A DNA stretch of 64,000 nucleotides from Breviolum minutum Mf 1.05b.01 (taxonomy: Eukaryota; Sar; Dinophyceae; Suessiales; Symbiodiniaceae): the NCBI GenBank assembly GCA_000507305.1, contig DF240754.1, positions 3,986 through 67,985 on the forward strand. Direction: 5' to 3'. The notes under the pieces were generated by a model, which saw only the letters and a list, made by a program, of their open reading frames with translations, was not told the origin of the DNA and ran no database searches. Both the position numbers and the translations under genes were made by a program. This document shows, piece after piece, positions 10,676-21,275 of the stretch (position 1 is the first letter of the stretch; every line of letters starts with the position of its first letter).

Positions 10676-10924
10676 CAAGGTGGGCCCAAAAACCAGTTAT
10701 AAGTAGGGTGAAATGTATGTAGGGGTGAAAAATAACCCCAGTGAAATCCATTTATTTTCGGCCATTTATAGGCGTTATAACTCCATTTGTAACGATCGTA
10801 GGGGCGCACCTTGTACTCCCTGGAAGTTTAACAGCAAACGCCCTTGAAAAGTCACCGAAACCCAATAGGAAAGTTGTCTTCCAACCATCATTTTTCAGGG
10901 GACAAGCTGTTAAGCTTCGGGAAT
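10676..10924. mobile_element. family B element next to a C-like element
   Basis: B copy 10676-10813 (CAAGGTGGGCCCAAAAACC to GGGGCGCACCTTG, TA flanks). It abuts a C-like element, 10816-10924, with CTCCCTGGAAGTTTAACAGC and AGCTGTTAAGCTTCGGGAATG ends. They share the TA between them. Confidence 0.7.
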
Positions 10925-11129
10925 GTACATTTTCCAAGGCCCATCATTTTGGATATCCCTGGAACTCTAAACAACCATTTTTAAATGGATGGCAATGGTG
11001 AAACACCCTTTTTTCATGTAATGATTTGGATTCATCCAATTGAAACCACCAAAATTCATTCGTGGATGTTTAGGTTTCCAGGTCCATGTTAGTTTTTTTT
11101 TTCGTTTTTTTTTCTTTTTTCGGGGATGT

Positions 11130-11275
11130 ACATCCCTTCCTGACATTTCAAGCATGAAGGAAAAGGCATTGGTGCCGGCTATGGCCTCTTCAGCCCTTTC
11201 AAGAAGGGTACCCGAAATGTACCTCCATGAAGTTTGCCTTTGGAAAAGAAATGGTCCCTTTTCGATTCCGTGAAT
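11130..11275 (+). CDS. possible exon, frame uncertain
   Basis: GC-richer segment after a long T tract. Frames include KEKALVPAMASSALSRRV and the glycine-rich GKGIGAGYGLFSPFKKG. The opposite strand is open too. I cannot choose. Confidence 0.3.
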
Positions 11276-11392
11276 TTTCAGTAGTGAGGGGGGAGGGCTA
11301 CCATTTTTGATTAGCAAGGAAGATTTTGATCTTCACCAAGTGTAATGGAACCTACAACAACTGCATTTTCCCCTACCCTCACCTATCTGCAG

Positions 11393-11550
11393 TTGTTGAT
11401 GTGATCCACGTTGTTTTTTTTCCACCGCTGCCACGATGGCGTAGCAAGGATGCCTTGAAAGGACGAGGTGTTCATAGTGCTGCCGTGGTGAGCAGTGCCC
11501 AAGATCTGGGTTTCATGATGAAAAAAACCCAACGGCTTTTGGAATTGTGA
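11393..11550 (+). CDS. exon of unknown protein
   Basis: Follows TATCTGCAG. Frame reads VVDVIHVVFFPPLPRWRS then KDALKGRGVHSAAVVSSAQ and DLGFMMKKTQ, stop at 11548. No family recognised. Confidence 0.45.
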
Positions 11551-11576
11551 ACTTACTTGGATGATGGGGCCAACTA

Positions 11577-11685
11577 CCAGGTTCTTCCGTTCGTGACCTT
11601 TTTGGGTGTTTTAAGTGACCTTTTCAGGGGTTAAGTGACCTTCATTTGGGATATATCAAAGGGTCATTTGGAAGAAGCTGGTAGA
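11577..11685. mobile_element. family I element, degenerate
   Basis: Shows the repeated GTGACC words of the family (CGTGACCTTTTTGGGTG, AAGTGACCTTTTCAGGGG). The ends CTACCAGGTTCTTCC and GGAAGAAGCTGGTAG are inverse to each other. Confidence 0.6.
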
Positions 11686-12097
11686 ATGGATGTTTTTTTT
11701 TAAAAACTAACAAAACACAAACATGGCCATGAAAATAGTCTTACTTCCTATCTATCACTTCTAGAGAGCAGCGAAAAAAAAACACTTATGATGCATCAAG
11801 GGACAATTGGTTGTAACCCCTAACAGTGTACCCATGGTATTTTACTGTGCTCTCTAGTGATTCTTGGGGATTACAACATATAAATACTTGCTATATAGGG
11901 CCTATATAGGGATTTCCCATAGTACGTTGGGATCGGGGTACATCCAACTATCCCCTGAATGAAAACCGGTCATTTCCTACTGAGATACCTTCAGGGATCA
12001 TGTAAAAATGGTGGGCATTTGCGAGTTGGGATCGTCTATGGATTTTCTGTCAAAAAAACTGGATGTTTGGACCTCAGCAGCTAACCAAAGCCCTTAG
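11686..12097. other. no gene seen
   Basis: AT-rich stretch with no convincing exon or paired termini. Confidence 0.4.
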
Positions 12098-12382
12098 AAA
12101 TTTGGGCGCTTCCCCCGCAAAGGAGGAAGCCGCTGGATCGTGAAAATCGTTCGTCCCCATCAAGTTTTTTGTAGCAGTGAGAAATCTCTACCTTTTTTTT
12201 TGGCCGAAAATCTCACGATTTTTGAATTTGACCCTCTTGAAGCCGGCTTTTTCTTGTTACCATTTGAGGCATTGGGGGGGTGTGCACTTCCTTTTTTGAA
12301 GCCAACAAAAGACCAGGTTAGTTTTTTGGCACTATTTGTTTTCTCCCGTCACCATCTTCCCCCCAAAAAACCATCGAAGTGA
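12098..12382 (+). CDS. exon of basic protein
   Basis: After CCCTTAG the frame reads KFGRFPRKGGSRWIVKIVRP then HQVFC. It stays open through FDPLEAGFFLLPFEALGG to a stop at 12380. The first 25 codons are the best supported; the rest may be intron. Family not recognised. Confidence 0.45.
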   Translation, partial: KFGRFPRKGGSRWIVKIVRPHQVFCSSEKSLPFFLAENLTIFEFDPLEAGFFLLPFEALGGCALPFLKPTKDQVSFLALFVFSRHHLPPKKPSK

Positions 12383-13159
12383 AGATGACGACTCCGACTC
12401 TGTCTCCTTGGTTATGGGGCCCACAAGATGGGCATTGGCTACGATCGTTATGAATGGAGGTCATAAACGACCCCTATAAATGGCCAAACATAAATGGTTT
12501 TCCTGGTTCCCCACTATCAAAGTTTTTTTCGGGCATCCCAAGTGGTTAGCCTGGATTTTTTCCTTTGGGCCCGCTTTGATGAGAAAATGGGAGTCAAACT
12601 CTGAGGCAAAAGGCCAACTTGGTTTGAAGGAAATTATGACCAGGCCCACCTTGGGCGTGGTGATTTTGCAACGTCGTACGTCGTTTCCGGTGTGTTGAAA
12701 CTTTGTGGATGATGTTTGGGGTTTTTGTGGTTCAATAAAATTTTCAATAAAAACAAAAACATAGCAAACTAGCACCTTCAAAGGGGTGCCAAATGGTTCC
12801 TAAAGGGTATCAATTCTCCATCCCTTAGACCCCTTTGAAGGTCCAGGAAAGAAGTGGTTGAATGATAAAACAAAATGACAATAAGGACCTTTTCTGGATG
12901 TGATCCCCGGCTACACGATTTTGGAAGGCAAATTTTCGTGTTTTTTTTTGTATAGAGGTGTATGAAGGCCATATGAAAATTTTGGGCATGGATTGATTTT
13001 TCACCTCTGCCATATCGGTTTTTTGAAGTTAAAATGTCTTTGCATATCTATAAAAACCTGCAGTTTGGTGGAGATGACGTTTGTGCTTTCGGCCATGCTA
13101 GGGAATTGACTCGCAGACCTGGAGGGAGTTGAGTTCCTTCGGTAGGACTCCCTTGAAAG
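12383..13159. other. mostly unassigned
   Basis: 12411-12480 has GGGGCCCACAAGATGGGC, a fragment with family B words. Near 13060-13127 a short frame (GGDDVCAFGHARELTRRPGG) is open. Otherwise AT-rich. Confidence 0.35.
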
Positions 13160-13167
13160 GGATGAGA

Positions 13168-13268
13168 TTACCACCCCCTTGACAACTAACATAGCTGGCT
13201 GGAAAATCACCATTTTCTTTAAAATAGGAGATACATCTTCATTCATGGTTGGGGTTTTTCCATTGAAC
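13168..13268. mobile_element. family F element, degenerate right end
   Basis: Has CAACTAACATAGCTGGCTGG and the interior AGGAGATACATCTTCATTC seen in the other F copies. The right end has no clear TA. Confidence 0.55.
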
Positions 13269-13344
13269 ACCATTCGTTGGTTTTCGGGGGGTTTTCAAGT
13301 GGAATGAATCCCAATCTCCCAATGATGATTTGTGATTTTTCCAG

Positions 13345-13450
13345 GCTAGCTGAGAGGAATCGTGCCTGGGGGAAGTTCTTCTTTCTGACAGAAGGAGAAG
13401 GCAGAAATCAGGCGCTGCAAAAGGTTGAGGAGTGGGCTTGTCCCGGGAAA
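13345..13450 (+). CDS. exon of unknown protein
   Basis: After TTTTTCCAG the frame reads LAERNRAWGKFFFLTEGE then GRNQALQKVEEWACPGK, followed by GTTTTT at 13451 as a possible donor. Thirty-five codons of typical coding composition; family not recognised. Confidence 0.6.
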
Positions 13451-14019
13451 GTTTTTTTTGAAAACTTCCGAATGAAAGTGCCGATTCTTGGAGGTACATT
13501 CAGTTCCATGGGAACCCACAACCTTCATTTTTTTGGGGTTATAACCCATATTTTGGGGGTGTAAAACCCTTCATTTTTCATGGGCACTTGGGGTCCAAGG
13601 GTTGGCATGCCTAGAACTGAGATGTGCGACCTTTGCTCAGAGTTCTCCACCGCACAGGTTTTTTCATGTGACAAGTAATGCCCAACCGCTATCCAATGAG
13701 TATACATGCTGTTGTGGTCAAATAGAACACTTTGCCATTGTTGTTGTGTGATTTCATTGAAGTGTCATTTTTTCCGGGAAGATTTCTTTTTGAATCGTGC
13801 GTAAGGTCAGCAAAGGATCCCTAAAATCATGGCAAAACTTTGCCTCTGAAAAACCCCACAAGCGCACAAAAAAAAATCCCCGAAGTTAAAAAAAAGCGAG
13901 TTTACCCCTGGAAAAATGGATGGGACTGGGGCCGACGATGCGGGCTTCCGGCTCGGGGCCCGGCAACATTTCAGGGGGCGTTTGCTGTTGAAATTCCAGG
14001 CAGTAAAATTTCCGAGTAG
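13451..14019. other. no firm gene; C-like right end
   Basis: 13970-13998 has GGCGTTTGCTGTTGAAATTCC, the right terminal words of a C-like element. No exon could be supported in the rest. Confidence 0.4.
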
Positions 14020-14303
14020 ATGATTCTCCGAACTTCCATTTCGGTGGGATACTGTTGATGGTTCAGAAATCCCAAACAACCAACCACTGTTTGGATGGTG
14101 CTAAAAACGCTCGTAAATATATTATGGGATATTTTACCATCTCAACTGGTGATCGCCGGAATTTTTTCCATGAACAGTATGTTCCTGAAATTCCCTTTGA
14201 AGTCATAAACCCTGCGGACCGTCATATCCTTTGGTGGAAAGAGATGTTGGAGCTTCAAAGAATGTCTTCGATGCGACTGGATGGGACTGGATGTTTTTTT
14301 TAA
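14020..14303 (+). CDS. exon interrupted by a family D element
   Basis: Begins at ATG 14020 just after CCGAGTAG and reads MILRTSISVG. The D element (14052-14177) follows. Removing it and one TA gives SVGYVPEIPFEVINPADR then HILWWKEMLELQRMSS and a stop at 14301, 51 codons in all. The join falls inside a codon, so only exact removal keeps this frame. Function unknown; ATG could be internal. Confidence 0.65.
14052..14177. mobile_element. family D introner-like element
   Basis: CTGTTGATGGTTCAGAAATCC at the left, GCCGGAATTTTTTCCATGAACAG at the right in degenerate inverse order, TA duplications at 14050 and 14178. The right end CAG would serve as an acceptor. Confidence 0.8.
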
Positions 14304-14322
14304 AACCTAAATTTATACCATA

Positions 14323-14509
14323 GACCCCCGAAAACTAACGGCTGGAACCTAGAAATGCAATCTACAAACCACCAATTTTGAGGTTCCCAGCCGTTCATTT
14401 TCGGGGGGGTACGGGAGGTGGTGAAACTTCAATAGTTTTTATGTTTTCACCCAAATGGGAGATGATCCAATTTGAGTAATGTTTTTCAAATGGTTTTGAA
14501 ACCACCACC
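14323..14509. mobile_element. family E element followed by a family H element
   Basis: E copy 14323-14409: GACCCCCGAAAACTAACGGC and GCCGTTCATTTTCGGGGGGG, TA flanks. H copy 14415-14509: GGTGGTGAAACTTCAATAG to TTTTGAAACCACCACCTTAG. Confidence 0.7.
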
Positions 14510-14683
14510 TTAGATTTCAGCCACATGAGGCTCATGAAAAAACCCTGGTTCATTGTTGTCTTTTAAGGGAATTTTTTTCACAAACCATTGTAAGGCGATC
14601 CCCCTTTTTTTGGCCAACCAGGGATTCAATGGAAAGGAGGTATTCATATGCCAATCCCATGGGCTCCTGCGTCATGGGTTTGG

Positions 14684-14790
14684 CAGGTCCAAGTGTTTCG
14701 TGGCTTGGACGAGGTGGTTTCTGCACCCTTTGAGGCGGGAACGGAAGTTGGAGGATTGGCCCTTTTTTTTCTCCGAAAAAAAACCAACAC
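14684..14790 (+). CDS. possible exon, frame uncertain
   Basis: After GGTTTGGCAG two frames are open: VQVFRGLDEVVSAPFEAG and SKCFVAWTRWFLHPLRRE. GC-rich against T-rich downstream DNA. Confidence 0.35.
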
Positions 14791-14890
14791 CCACAGAAAA
14801 CACCATTTTTGCACCATTCCGTTTTTGTTTGGTCCACTGGATTTTGCAGGGGCCCCCCAGAAATAGGGGGGCCTTGGTGACATCGAAGTA

Positions 14891-14992
14891 CCAAGTGATT
14901 CAATTCGTGATGATTTTAATCCACCAGTTAGAGGTCACTTAAGTTTTAATTCCGGTCACTTACTCAAAAAGGTCACAGTCGCAGAATGGCCA
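14891..14992. mobile_element. family I element
   Basis: CCAAGTGATTCAATTCGTG at the left, AAGGTCACAGTCGCAGAATGG at the right, GAGGTCACTTAAG in the middle. Confidence 0.7.
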
Positions 14993-16020
14993 TGTACTCT
15001 TCCTCCGGGGGAGCGATAATGGTCGCCAGGGTTCAGAACTCCAGAATCCTCAAAATCTAGCGGCTAGTTTTTAAACAAAACACAAACATATGTCCTGAAA
15101 AAGGTGCTTCCACTTTGCACTTCCATGTGTTTTTTTTGGGTTTGTCTTTGGAGTGGTAGCATGTTTTTGTCACAGCATCGTTTTTTTTTTCAGGGGGACG
15201 GGGATGGGCAAGCATTTGAGATTCAAATGGATCCCATTTTTTTTCGATTCTCACTCTTGCAGTATAAGCAACAAGCCAACTTTTTTAAAAGCCTAAGCCG
15301 AATCAGTTTTCATTTCATAGCTGGTTTTGTGTGTTCGCTCGTTTTTTGTGAAGCGAATATTATTGAATTTTCCGGCTAGATACCCAACAGCAAGCTGCAA
15401 CACTTGAAGCCAGAAAGAGATCCTTTTCCAGCACATCATTTTTTCGTATCCATTCCTTCAACTTTTTTGACCGGGTTTTCCGCAGCACCATTAAGAACCG
15501 CCTCCTTCTGGCAGGTTGATATTGATCGTCAGGTGTGGGAATGGTGATGGGGATTTCTCCCGTGTCAGCGGTAGCTTTTTTCTCTAGAAGTCCTTAATGC
15601 GTCCCCGGCTTCAGTGCCTGTCGGACTTTGTTTGGTCCAAAAAAATTCAGGACGTCCGGGGGATTCAAAAAAAACCGGGCATCCCAAAAAACTGCCAAAA
15701 TTTCTGGGATTTCGGTGGGAAAATCATTTGAGCTGATGGGAGATTGATATTAAACTGTAATAACAAGCATATTTTTTGATATATTTTGATTACTGCTACA
15801 TCATTTTCCAAAAAAAAAGGTGTGAATCAAAACTCTGTCATTTTTGTTTTGGAAATTATCAGTGAGCCATGTTCTAGCTGTTGCGATGGAGGGGTGAACT
15901 GTACAAACCCTTTAAAACGGGAGCGACGACTTGGAGAAAAAATCCCACATCTTAGTTGTGATCCCGTGATCCTGAACCAGACATGGAAACTAACATATCC
16001 CAGGAGGGTAACCAACTAGT
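14993..16020. other. no firm gene
   Basis: T- and A-rich. A frame at about 15860-15990 (EPCSSCCDGGVNCTNPLK) is open but has no splice signals I trust. 15990-16012 has CTAACATATCCCAGGAGGGTA, a lone F-type right end. Confidence 0.35.
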
Positions 16021-16026
16021 AATGGA

Positions 16027-16145
16027 ATGTTAGGTATTTTGAAGACTGCTCATTTGATGGAAGCGACATCACACGAGTTTTGGGCCTCCCAAAAGGTCGC
16101 TTTTTGGTTTCGGGAAACGGGAGCCCGAAAATTTCAGGGAAATCC
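16027..16145 (+). CDS. possible exon
   Basis: Open frame with LKTAHLMEATSHEFWASQ then KVAFWFRETGARKFQG, starting next to a lone F-type end. No clear donor; family not recognised. Confidence 0.4.
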
Positions 16146-16255
16146 AGGGAAAGGTGATTCATACTATTTCAATTGGCCAGATAATATGTATACAATATAT
16201 AACATATATATCTGTCAAACTAACATAGCTGGCTGGAATATCCCCATGTTCAATA

Positions 16256-16386
16256 CAAGGTGGGCCCCTACTAGATATAAATGGAGTTAAAACCTGTATA
16301 AATGGCCTTATAAATGGGTAACTACGGTTATAGCCCTACATATACAAGTTATAACCCCAGTTATAACTGGTAGGGGGCCCATCTTG
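16256..16386. mobile_element. family B element inside an F remnant
   Basis: CAAGGTGGGCCCCTACTAG to GGTAGGGGGCCCATCTTG with TA at both flanks. Immediately upstream, 16216-16253 has F words (CAAACTAACATAGCTGGC) whose partner is missing. Confidence 0.75.
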
Positions 16387-16652
16387 TAGGAAATACATGG
16401 CCATGGCTTCTGGCTTGGATGATCCCGAAACGAAAGGCATTGGAGCCGGACCTGTACCAATTTCTACAGGTCCGAGTCCCGTTGGACCTGGGTCGTTTTG
16501 GTTGTGTCGGGTTGTTTCGTGGTGCGGCCTTTTTCGTAACGGAGAAAGGCAGTGTTTTCCTTTTTCATGGCCTTTTTTTTTGGTGGGGGTGGGAGAAAGC
16601 CGATTTTTTGTGGGGAAGATAAGGTTTCAAACCAGCTTTTTTTGGGGGAAGG
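16387..16652 (+). other. region upstream of the retrotransposon ORF
   Basis: Two overlapping frames are open (for example DDPETKGIGAGPVPISTG), then a T/G-rich tract leads to GGGAAAGCAG before the RT frame. No endonuclease domain was found here, so the element seems 5' truncated or its start lies across an intron. Confidence 0.35.
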
Positions 16653-19600
16653 GTGGGAAAGCAGATGTTAGACATTGACCTTTTGCGTGCCGAATGTCAC
16701 AGAAAGAAAGCCAAGGCCGCAACTGGCCTCGACGGGGCTAGTAGGAAAGACTTCATCACTGCTGGTCCAGTGTTCCTTCAAAGCATTTTGAACATGTACT
16801 CCCGAGCTGAAACAGATGGCCGTTGGCCTGTTCAGGTCATGGCAGGTGCAGTTTCGTCACTTGCTAAAACACCGACAGCCTCCACCACCAACGAGTACCG
16901 CCCTATCACCATCTTCAGTTTCGCATACCGCTGCTGGACCAGCATGAATGCTCGGCATCTGCTAGACTATGCCAGTACATGGGTAGATGCAGGGGCCTAT
17001 GGTAACAGAAAGGGATTGCAAGCTGGCCACCTATGGCGAACTATCGTTCAGTCCATCGAGACAGCCTACGCAACAAATCAGCCATTGAGTGGCCTCACGG
17101 CCGACATCGAAAAGGCCTTTAACTGTTTACCAAGGTGGGCCAGTGTTTTGTGCAGCTCGTTTTGCAGGAACGCCAGATCCAACTTTGTTTGCCTGGGGAG
17201 GAGCAGTAGCACAGATGTGCCGCCACTTTCGTGTCCGTGACAGCTTCTCCAAAGGGTTTCAAACGTCAACGGGGCTAGCCGAAGGCTGTGCACTCAGCTG
17301 CTACGGCATGCTTTTGATCGACCACTGCTTTCACCGGTGGGTTACCTTTCAAGCATCGCCACCAGCTGTTTTTGGATACAGTTACGTAGACAACTGGGAC
17401 TTGATAACATGGGATTCGTCGTGGGCTATCAGACAGCTTGACATCGTCCTCTCTTTTGCCAAGATGACTGACCTAACGGTAGACCGGGCTAAGACATATG
17501 GATGGTCTACAGACCCCGTAGTTCGCCAGCAGTTCAGAGCAGCCAATATCCCAGTGCATCATGCCGCAAGGGACTTAGGAGCCCATATCTCCTATACCCG
17601 ACAGTTTTCTAACTCGACGGTTTGTGCCAGATTGGATTCTTTAGATGAACTTTGGGAAAATTTCAGAAAAAGCCCTGCACCGTATGCCCAAAAGATCCAA
17701 GCCATTAGAAACATTGCATGGCCAAGAGGGCTCCACGCAATTTCCTGCGCCCCGCTGGGTCGTACTAAGTGGAACACTGTTCGTAGCAAAGCAGCCCAAG
17801 CTTTGGTAGGACGTCGTGCAGGACTTAATCCTGGACTTTTGCTCGGTTTAGTTGAAGGATCCGCTGATCCAGAAGAAGTTGCACTTTATTCCACCGTCCG
17901 AGACCTTCGTGCCTTTAGCTCTGATACCTTCCTGGTGGATAATGTCGTACCCTTAGCCAATGGTTTGATCCAACTTCCTGCCAACAGCCCTGCCCATGTG
18001 CTGCTTACCCGTCTTCACCAGGTCGGCCTCTCGGTGAACCCTCAAGGTATGGTTGTTGATCGGTTTGGGGCATTCGATTGCTTTGGGTGGAATTTTAATG
18101 AAGTTGTCCTTCGTCTTCAGTGGGCTTGGCACCGCCGTGTCGCTGATTTCGTTTCCCATCGTCAGGATTTCACTGGACTTCAATGGGTTGATGCTCTCAC
18201 TACCCGAAAGAAGCTTTCTACCTTGGATGTTCCCCATCAAGCTTTGTATCGTCTAAGTTTGGCTGGTGGTTCCTTTACTGCAGATGCGACCACCTTTTGG
18301 TCTGACTCTGGATCGTCAGCTTGCAAGTGGTGCGGATGTGTAGACTCCCTTCATCATCGTTATTGGACTTGTGCTCATACCTGTCAGTTTCGTTCATCCC
18401 TTGCTCCCGATGTTGTGCCTTTACTCGACCGTTTGCCTCCTGCCTTGACCTTGCGTGGGTGGGCTCTTCACTGTCCGTCTTGGCCCCAGTGGATTTCGTT
18501 GTTGACTTCTCTCCCTCGAGAAATCCCAGCCATGAACACGCCACTTGCACTTGATCAATGGAACCAGGTTTTTACCGACGGCTCTTGTCTTTGGCAATCA
18601 CATCCCAATATCAGGGTCGCTGCTTGGAGTTCTATCGTCGCGTCCCCCTTTCAAGATTCGTGGACTTTTGACGTTCGTGGTATCCTAGGGTCTGCTCACT
18701 TGCCTGGACTTTGTCAAACTGCCTTCAGGGCTGAACTCTACGCCCTAGCCTTTTCCCTCCATCATGCCGCCACAGTGGGAGCTCGCATTCACGTCTGGTC
18801 TGATTGTCTTGGGGTCGTCAATGTCTTTCATACGCTTACTAAGGGTAAGGGACATGTCAAACCCAACTCGAGCAATGGGGATCTTTGGTTTTGGATTCTG
18901 AATTCGGTCGAACGTTTGGGGTTAGACAACATTCAAGTTAGCAAAGTGCAAGCACATCAGAAGCTGGAAACCGCTGCCAGTCGCTTGGAAGTTTGGAAAT
19001 GGTGGAACAATGGAGCGGCAGACCGAGCTGCTCGTATGAGTAATGCTTCCAGACCCCCGAGCTTCAGGAAGATTTGGTCCGCTTATGCTGCTGAGTACTT
19101 TCATGCCTGTAAACTCCATGAACAAGTCGTTGCGGTTCATATGGCGGTTGCGGATTTTAGCGTCCGTACTGGCCTTCCTGAGGATGAGCCTTTGAAACCG
19201 GATCCGATACGGGTGGGACGACTTTTTACAAAACACTATGACGCTGGGTTGTGGCAGGGCGATATTCCAGTCGAGTTGATCCGCTCTTATGGGATTAGCC
19301 TTTGTCGAAAACTTGTCTGCTGGTGGGCCGAAAGATGTCGTCACAACCCACCTGCTACTCTGACATGGGTTCCTCTCACGTTGCTGTACGTCGATTTTCA
19401 ATTGACACATGGTTGCGCTGGACCTTTGAAGATTGGAAAGACTTGGGTTGAGCATAAAACCAGACCTTTTTTGGACGCTGGTAGATATCCACACACAACT
19501 CGACTTCGCTGGTTTCGCAGTTTCTTGACCGCCTTCTTCAAATTTAGCAAAATTCAGATGGCATTGGAAACGTGTAAGCCTGAATGTGAGTCAATTCAGG

Positions 19601-19779
19601 CATTTGTGCCGTGTGCATCCTTGAGCTGGGACAGTGCTTGTCTCTTGAGAGCTGAAAAATGGTTGCACCAGCACTTGCGTGTGCCTTGTACCCGCGATAG
19701 CAAAATGCTACGCAATTTGCCGTTGGTGACACCTGATCCATCGATGGCGATTCAGCTACCACTTAACATGAGTGGTTAA
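16653..19779 (+). pseudogene. non-LTR retrotransposon, RT plus RNase H, frameshifted
   Basis: Two overlapping frames make one protein. Frame 1 (16653-17134) has the N-terminal RT region: KAATGLDGASRKDF, EYRPITIFSFAYR and the catalytic ADIEKAFNCLPR. The rest lies one base out of frame, from about 17135 to 19779: QTSTGLAEGCALSCYGM, then YSYVDNWD in the place of the YxDD box. Further on, near residue 412 of the second frame, comes a C-x2-C...H...C knuckle (CKWCGCVDSLHHRYWTC). RNase H follows with FTDGSC (about 495), FRAELYALAFS (547), VWSDCLG (570) and GAADRAAR (642). The C-terminal 250 residues are unassigned. The break at PRW/PVFCAARFAG needs a one-base change. YVDN instead of YVDD may be normal for this clade. 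No endonuclease domain is seen, so this is probably an immobile copy. Confidence 0.88.
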
Positions 19780-19933
19780 GGACTAACTTGCCAGAAAAGA
19801 GACAAGTACCACGCTCCTGCACCCGAGCTGGTATGACCGCTGGAAAGTGGAAAGTGCTGTNGTTTTTTTTTTTTGGGGGGGGGTGGAGAAAAAGCATATT
19901 TGTTTTTTTTTTGTGGGGGAAGCAGAAAGTTGA
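19780..19933. other. 3' flank of the retrotransposon, with an ambiguous base
   Basis: Homopolymer T and G runs around an N at 19861. The N suggests an unresolved homopolymer in the assembly, so indels nearby, including the RT frameshift, should be checked against reads. Confidence 0.5.
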
Positions 19934-20300
19934 AAGAGATGTGACAGACCGGATTTTTTTGAATTGAAGATTCTGAAACTGGAGAAGTCTTCATGTATTA
20001 CCCTCCCTGAAACTAACAGTTCTCCCCTGAAAATGGATGGTTGGAAGACGATCGATTCCTTTTGGGGCCCGGCCTATTTTCAAGTGCTATGTTAGTTTCA
20101 GGGAGGGTAGTATCATTTCTAGTTGGGTATCAGTCGCGGAGTTTTGTTGGTCCTTCTTGGTCCCCCCCATTTTTCCCACTGGGGATATGGGAGATGGGAA
20201 GATCAGGCGGAGCAGCTGCCTGTCTTTGGCGAAATCTCACAGGACTTTTGGCGGGCTGGATCTTTTTTTGGCAACAAACCTTTTAACTACTGCACTGATT
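19934..20300 (+). CDS. exon interrupted by a family C element
   Basis: Open from 19934: KRCDRPDFFELKILKLEK then SSCI, cut by the C element 20001-20107. Exact removal with one TA gives SSCISIISSWVSVAEFCW, then LVPPIFPTGDMGDGKIRR and LAKSHRTFGGLDLFLATN, 86 codons open up to the next C element at 20302. Two other frames are open only in the second half. It starts only 155 bases after the RT stop. Function unknown. Confidence 0.55.
20001..20107. mobile_element. family C introner-like element
   Basis: CCCTCCCTGAAACTAACAG and TGTTAGTTTCAGGGAGGG are perfect inverse ends, TA at 19999 and 20108. Interior CCTGAAAATGGATGGTTGG as in other C copies. Confidence 0.88.
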
Positions 20301-20301
20301 A

Positions 20302-20415
20302 CCCTCCCTGAAACTAGCAGTTCGCACCTGAAAAATAAGCCGGGCCCTAAAAGGAAACGATCATCTTCCAACCATCCATTTTCAGGTGCAAACTTGCTGT
20401 TAGTTTCCGAAAGGT
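20302..20415. mobile_element. family C element, inverted orientation
   Basis: CCCTCCCTGAAACTAGCAG to TGCTGTTAGTTTCCGAAAGG. The right terminal bases are mutated. The interior is the reverse complement of the copy at 20001. Confidence 0.8.
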
Positions 20416-20492
20416 CATTTTCTTGAATGAAAAGGATAGTTTTAGATCCCCTTGGAATCCCAAACCACCAAGCCAAAGAGCCAAATTACCAT

Positions 20493-20606
20493 TACACACC
20501 CGAAGTTTAACAACAAAAAGCCCCTGAAAATGGATGGGATCCGGCTTCTTTTTGGGTTTCGGTAAGTTTTCAGGGGCGTTTGCTGTTAAACTTCCGCGGT
20601 GTTGCT
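20493..20606. mobile_element. C-like element, AAGTTTAACA subtype
   Basis: ACACCCGAAGTTTAACAAC and TTTGCTGTTAAACTTCCGCG ends, interior CCCCTGAAAATGGATGGG. Subtype shared with 10816 and 32030. Confidence 0.7.
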
Positions 20607-21087
20607 GAACACTTTTAAAAACGGAGCCATTTAACCAAGAAACTGCTAGAGACTTGGGATCTTTGCTCCCCCTCCCAGGATGCTTTTTCGTCACCGCAAT
20701 CATGAAATTCTTTGAGATAGGGATCCCTATAAACTGCCATAAACCTTTACTTCTCACTGTTCTTTTAAGGTTTATAGGATGCTTGAAAAGGTTTATAGGA
20801 TGTTGACCCAAAAAACAGGTTCCTTTAACCACCATTGTTTGTTGACGAAAGAAGCCTTCCCTTGCCTCAAAGCAGTCGAAGGGTTAGTTGGGACTCTCAC
20901 AAAATGTCTCCAATTGGGGAAAGGATCATGCGAATAAGATATGATATACTGATATACCATGCTTTTTTGGTCAAAACCAAGAGTTCTGTTCTGAAAATTG
21001 CTGGTTGGGAGACGATCCCTTCCCTTTTGGAAGGCCTGTTTCCAGGGGGGAACTGTTGGTTTTAGGGAGTGTATACAACTGATTCAG
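20607..21087. other. unassigned, with a C-like right half
   Basis: 20985-21073 reads TGAAAATTGCTGGTTGGGAG to GTTGGTTTTAGGGAGTGTA, a C-like element lacking a clear left end. AGGTTTATAGGATG is repeated in tandem near 20769-20802. Confidence 0.4.
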
Positions 21088-21275
21088 GGCTACAAAAAGA
21101 CGCAAAGCTTTTTAAAAGCATGGAAACGATTTATACAAAGGCTTCCAGCCAATCATCCAAACTTTCAATCGGTGATGAGAATCACCGTTATTGGCTTTTG
21201 GACTCGTATTCGGACGAGTACTTTTTACTTACTCAGGACTCCTTCCTTCGCCCTTTGGGGGTACAGCATTTCTAA
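21088..21275 (+). CDS. terminal exon of unknown protein
   Basis: After ACTGATTCAG the frame reads LQKDAKLFKSMETIYTKA then SSQSSKLSIGDENHRYWL, LDSYSDEYFLLTQDSFLR and a stop at 21273. Low complexity is absent and composition is coding-like. Family not recognised. Confidence 0.55.

Noticed and set aside
10269..10751. 160-codon minus-strand ORF
   Set aside because: It runs across B element sequence and an exon that reads on the plus strand.
20347..20835. 162-codon minus-strand ORF
   Set aside because: It is built largely from C-type element sequence.
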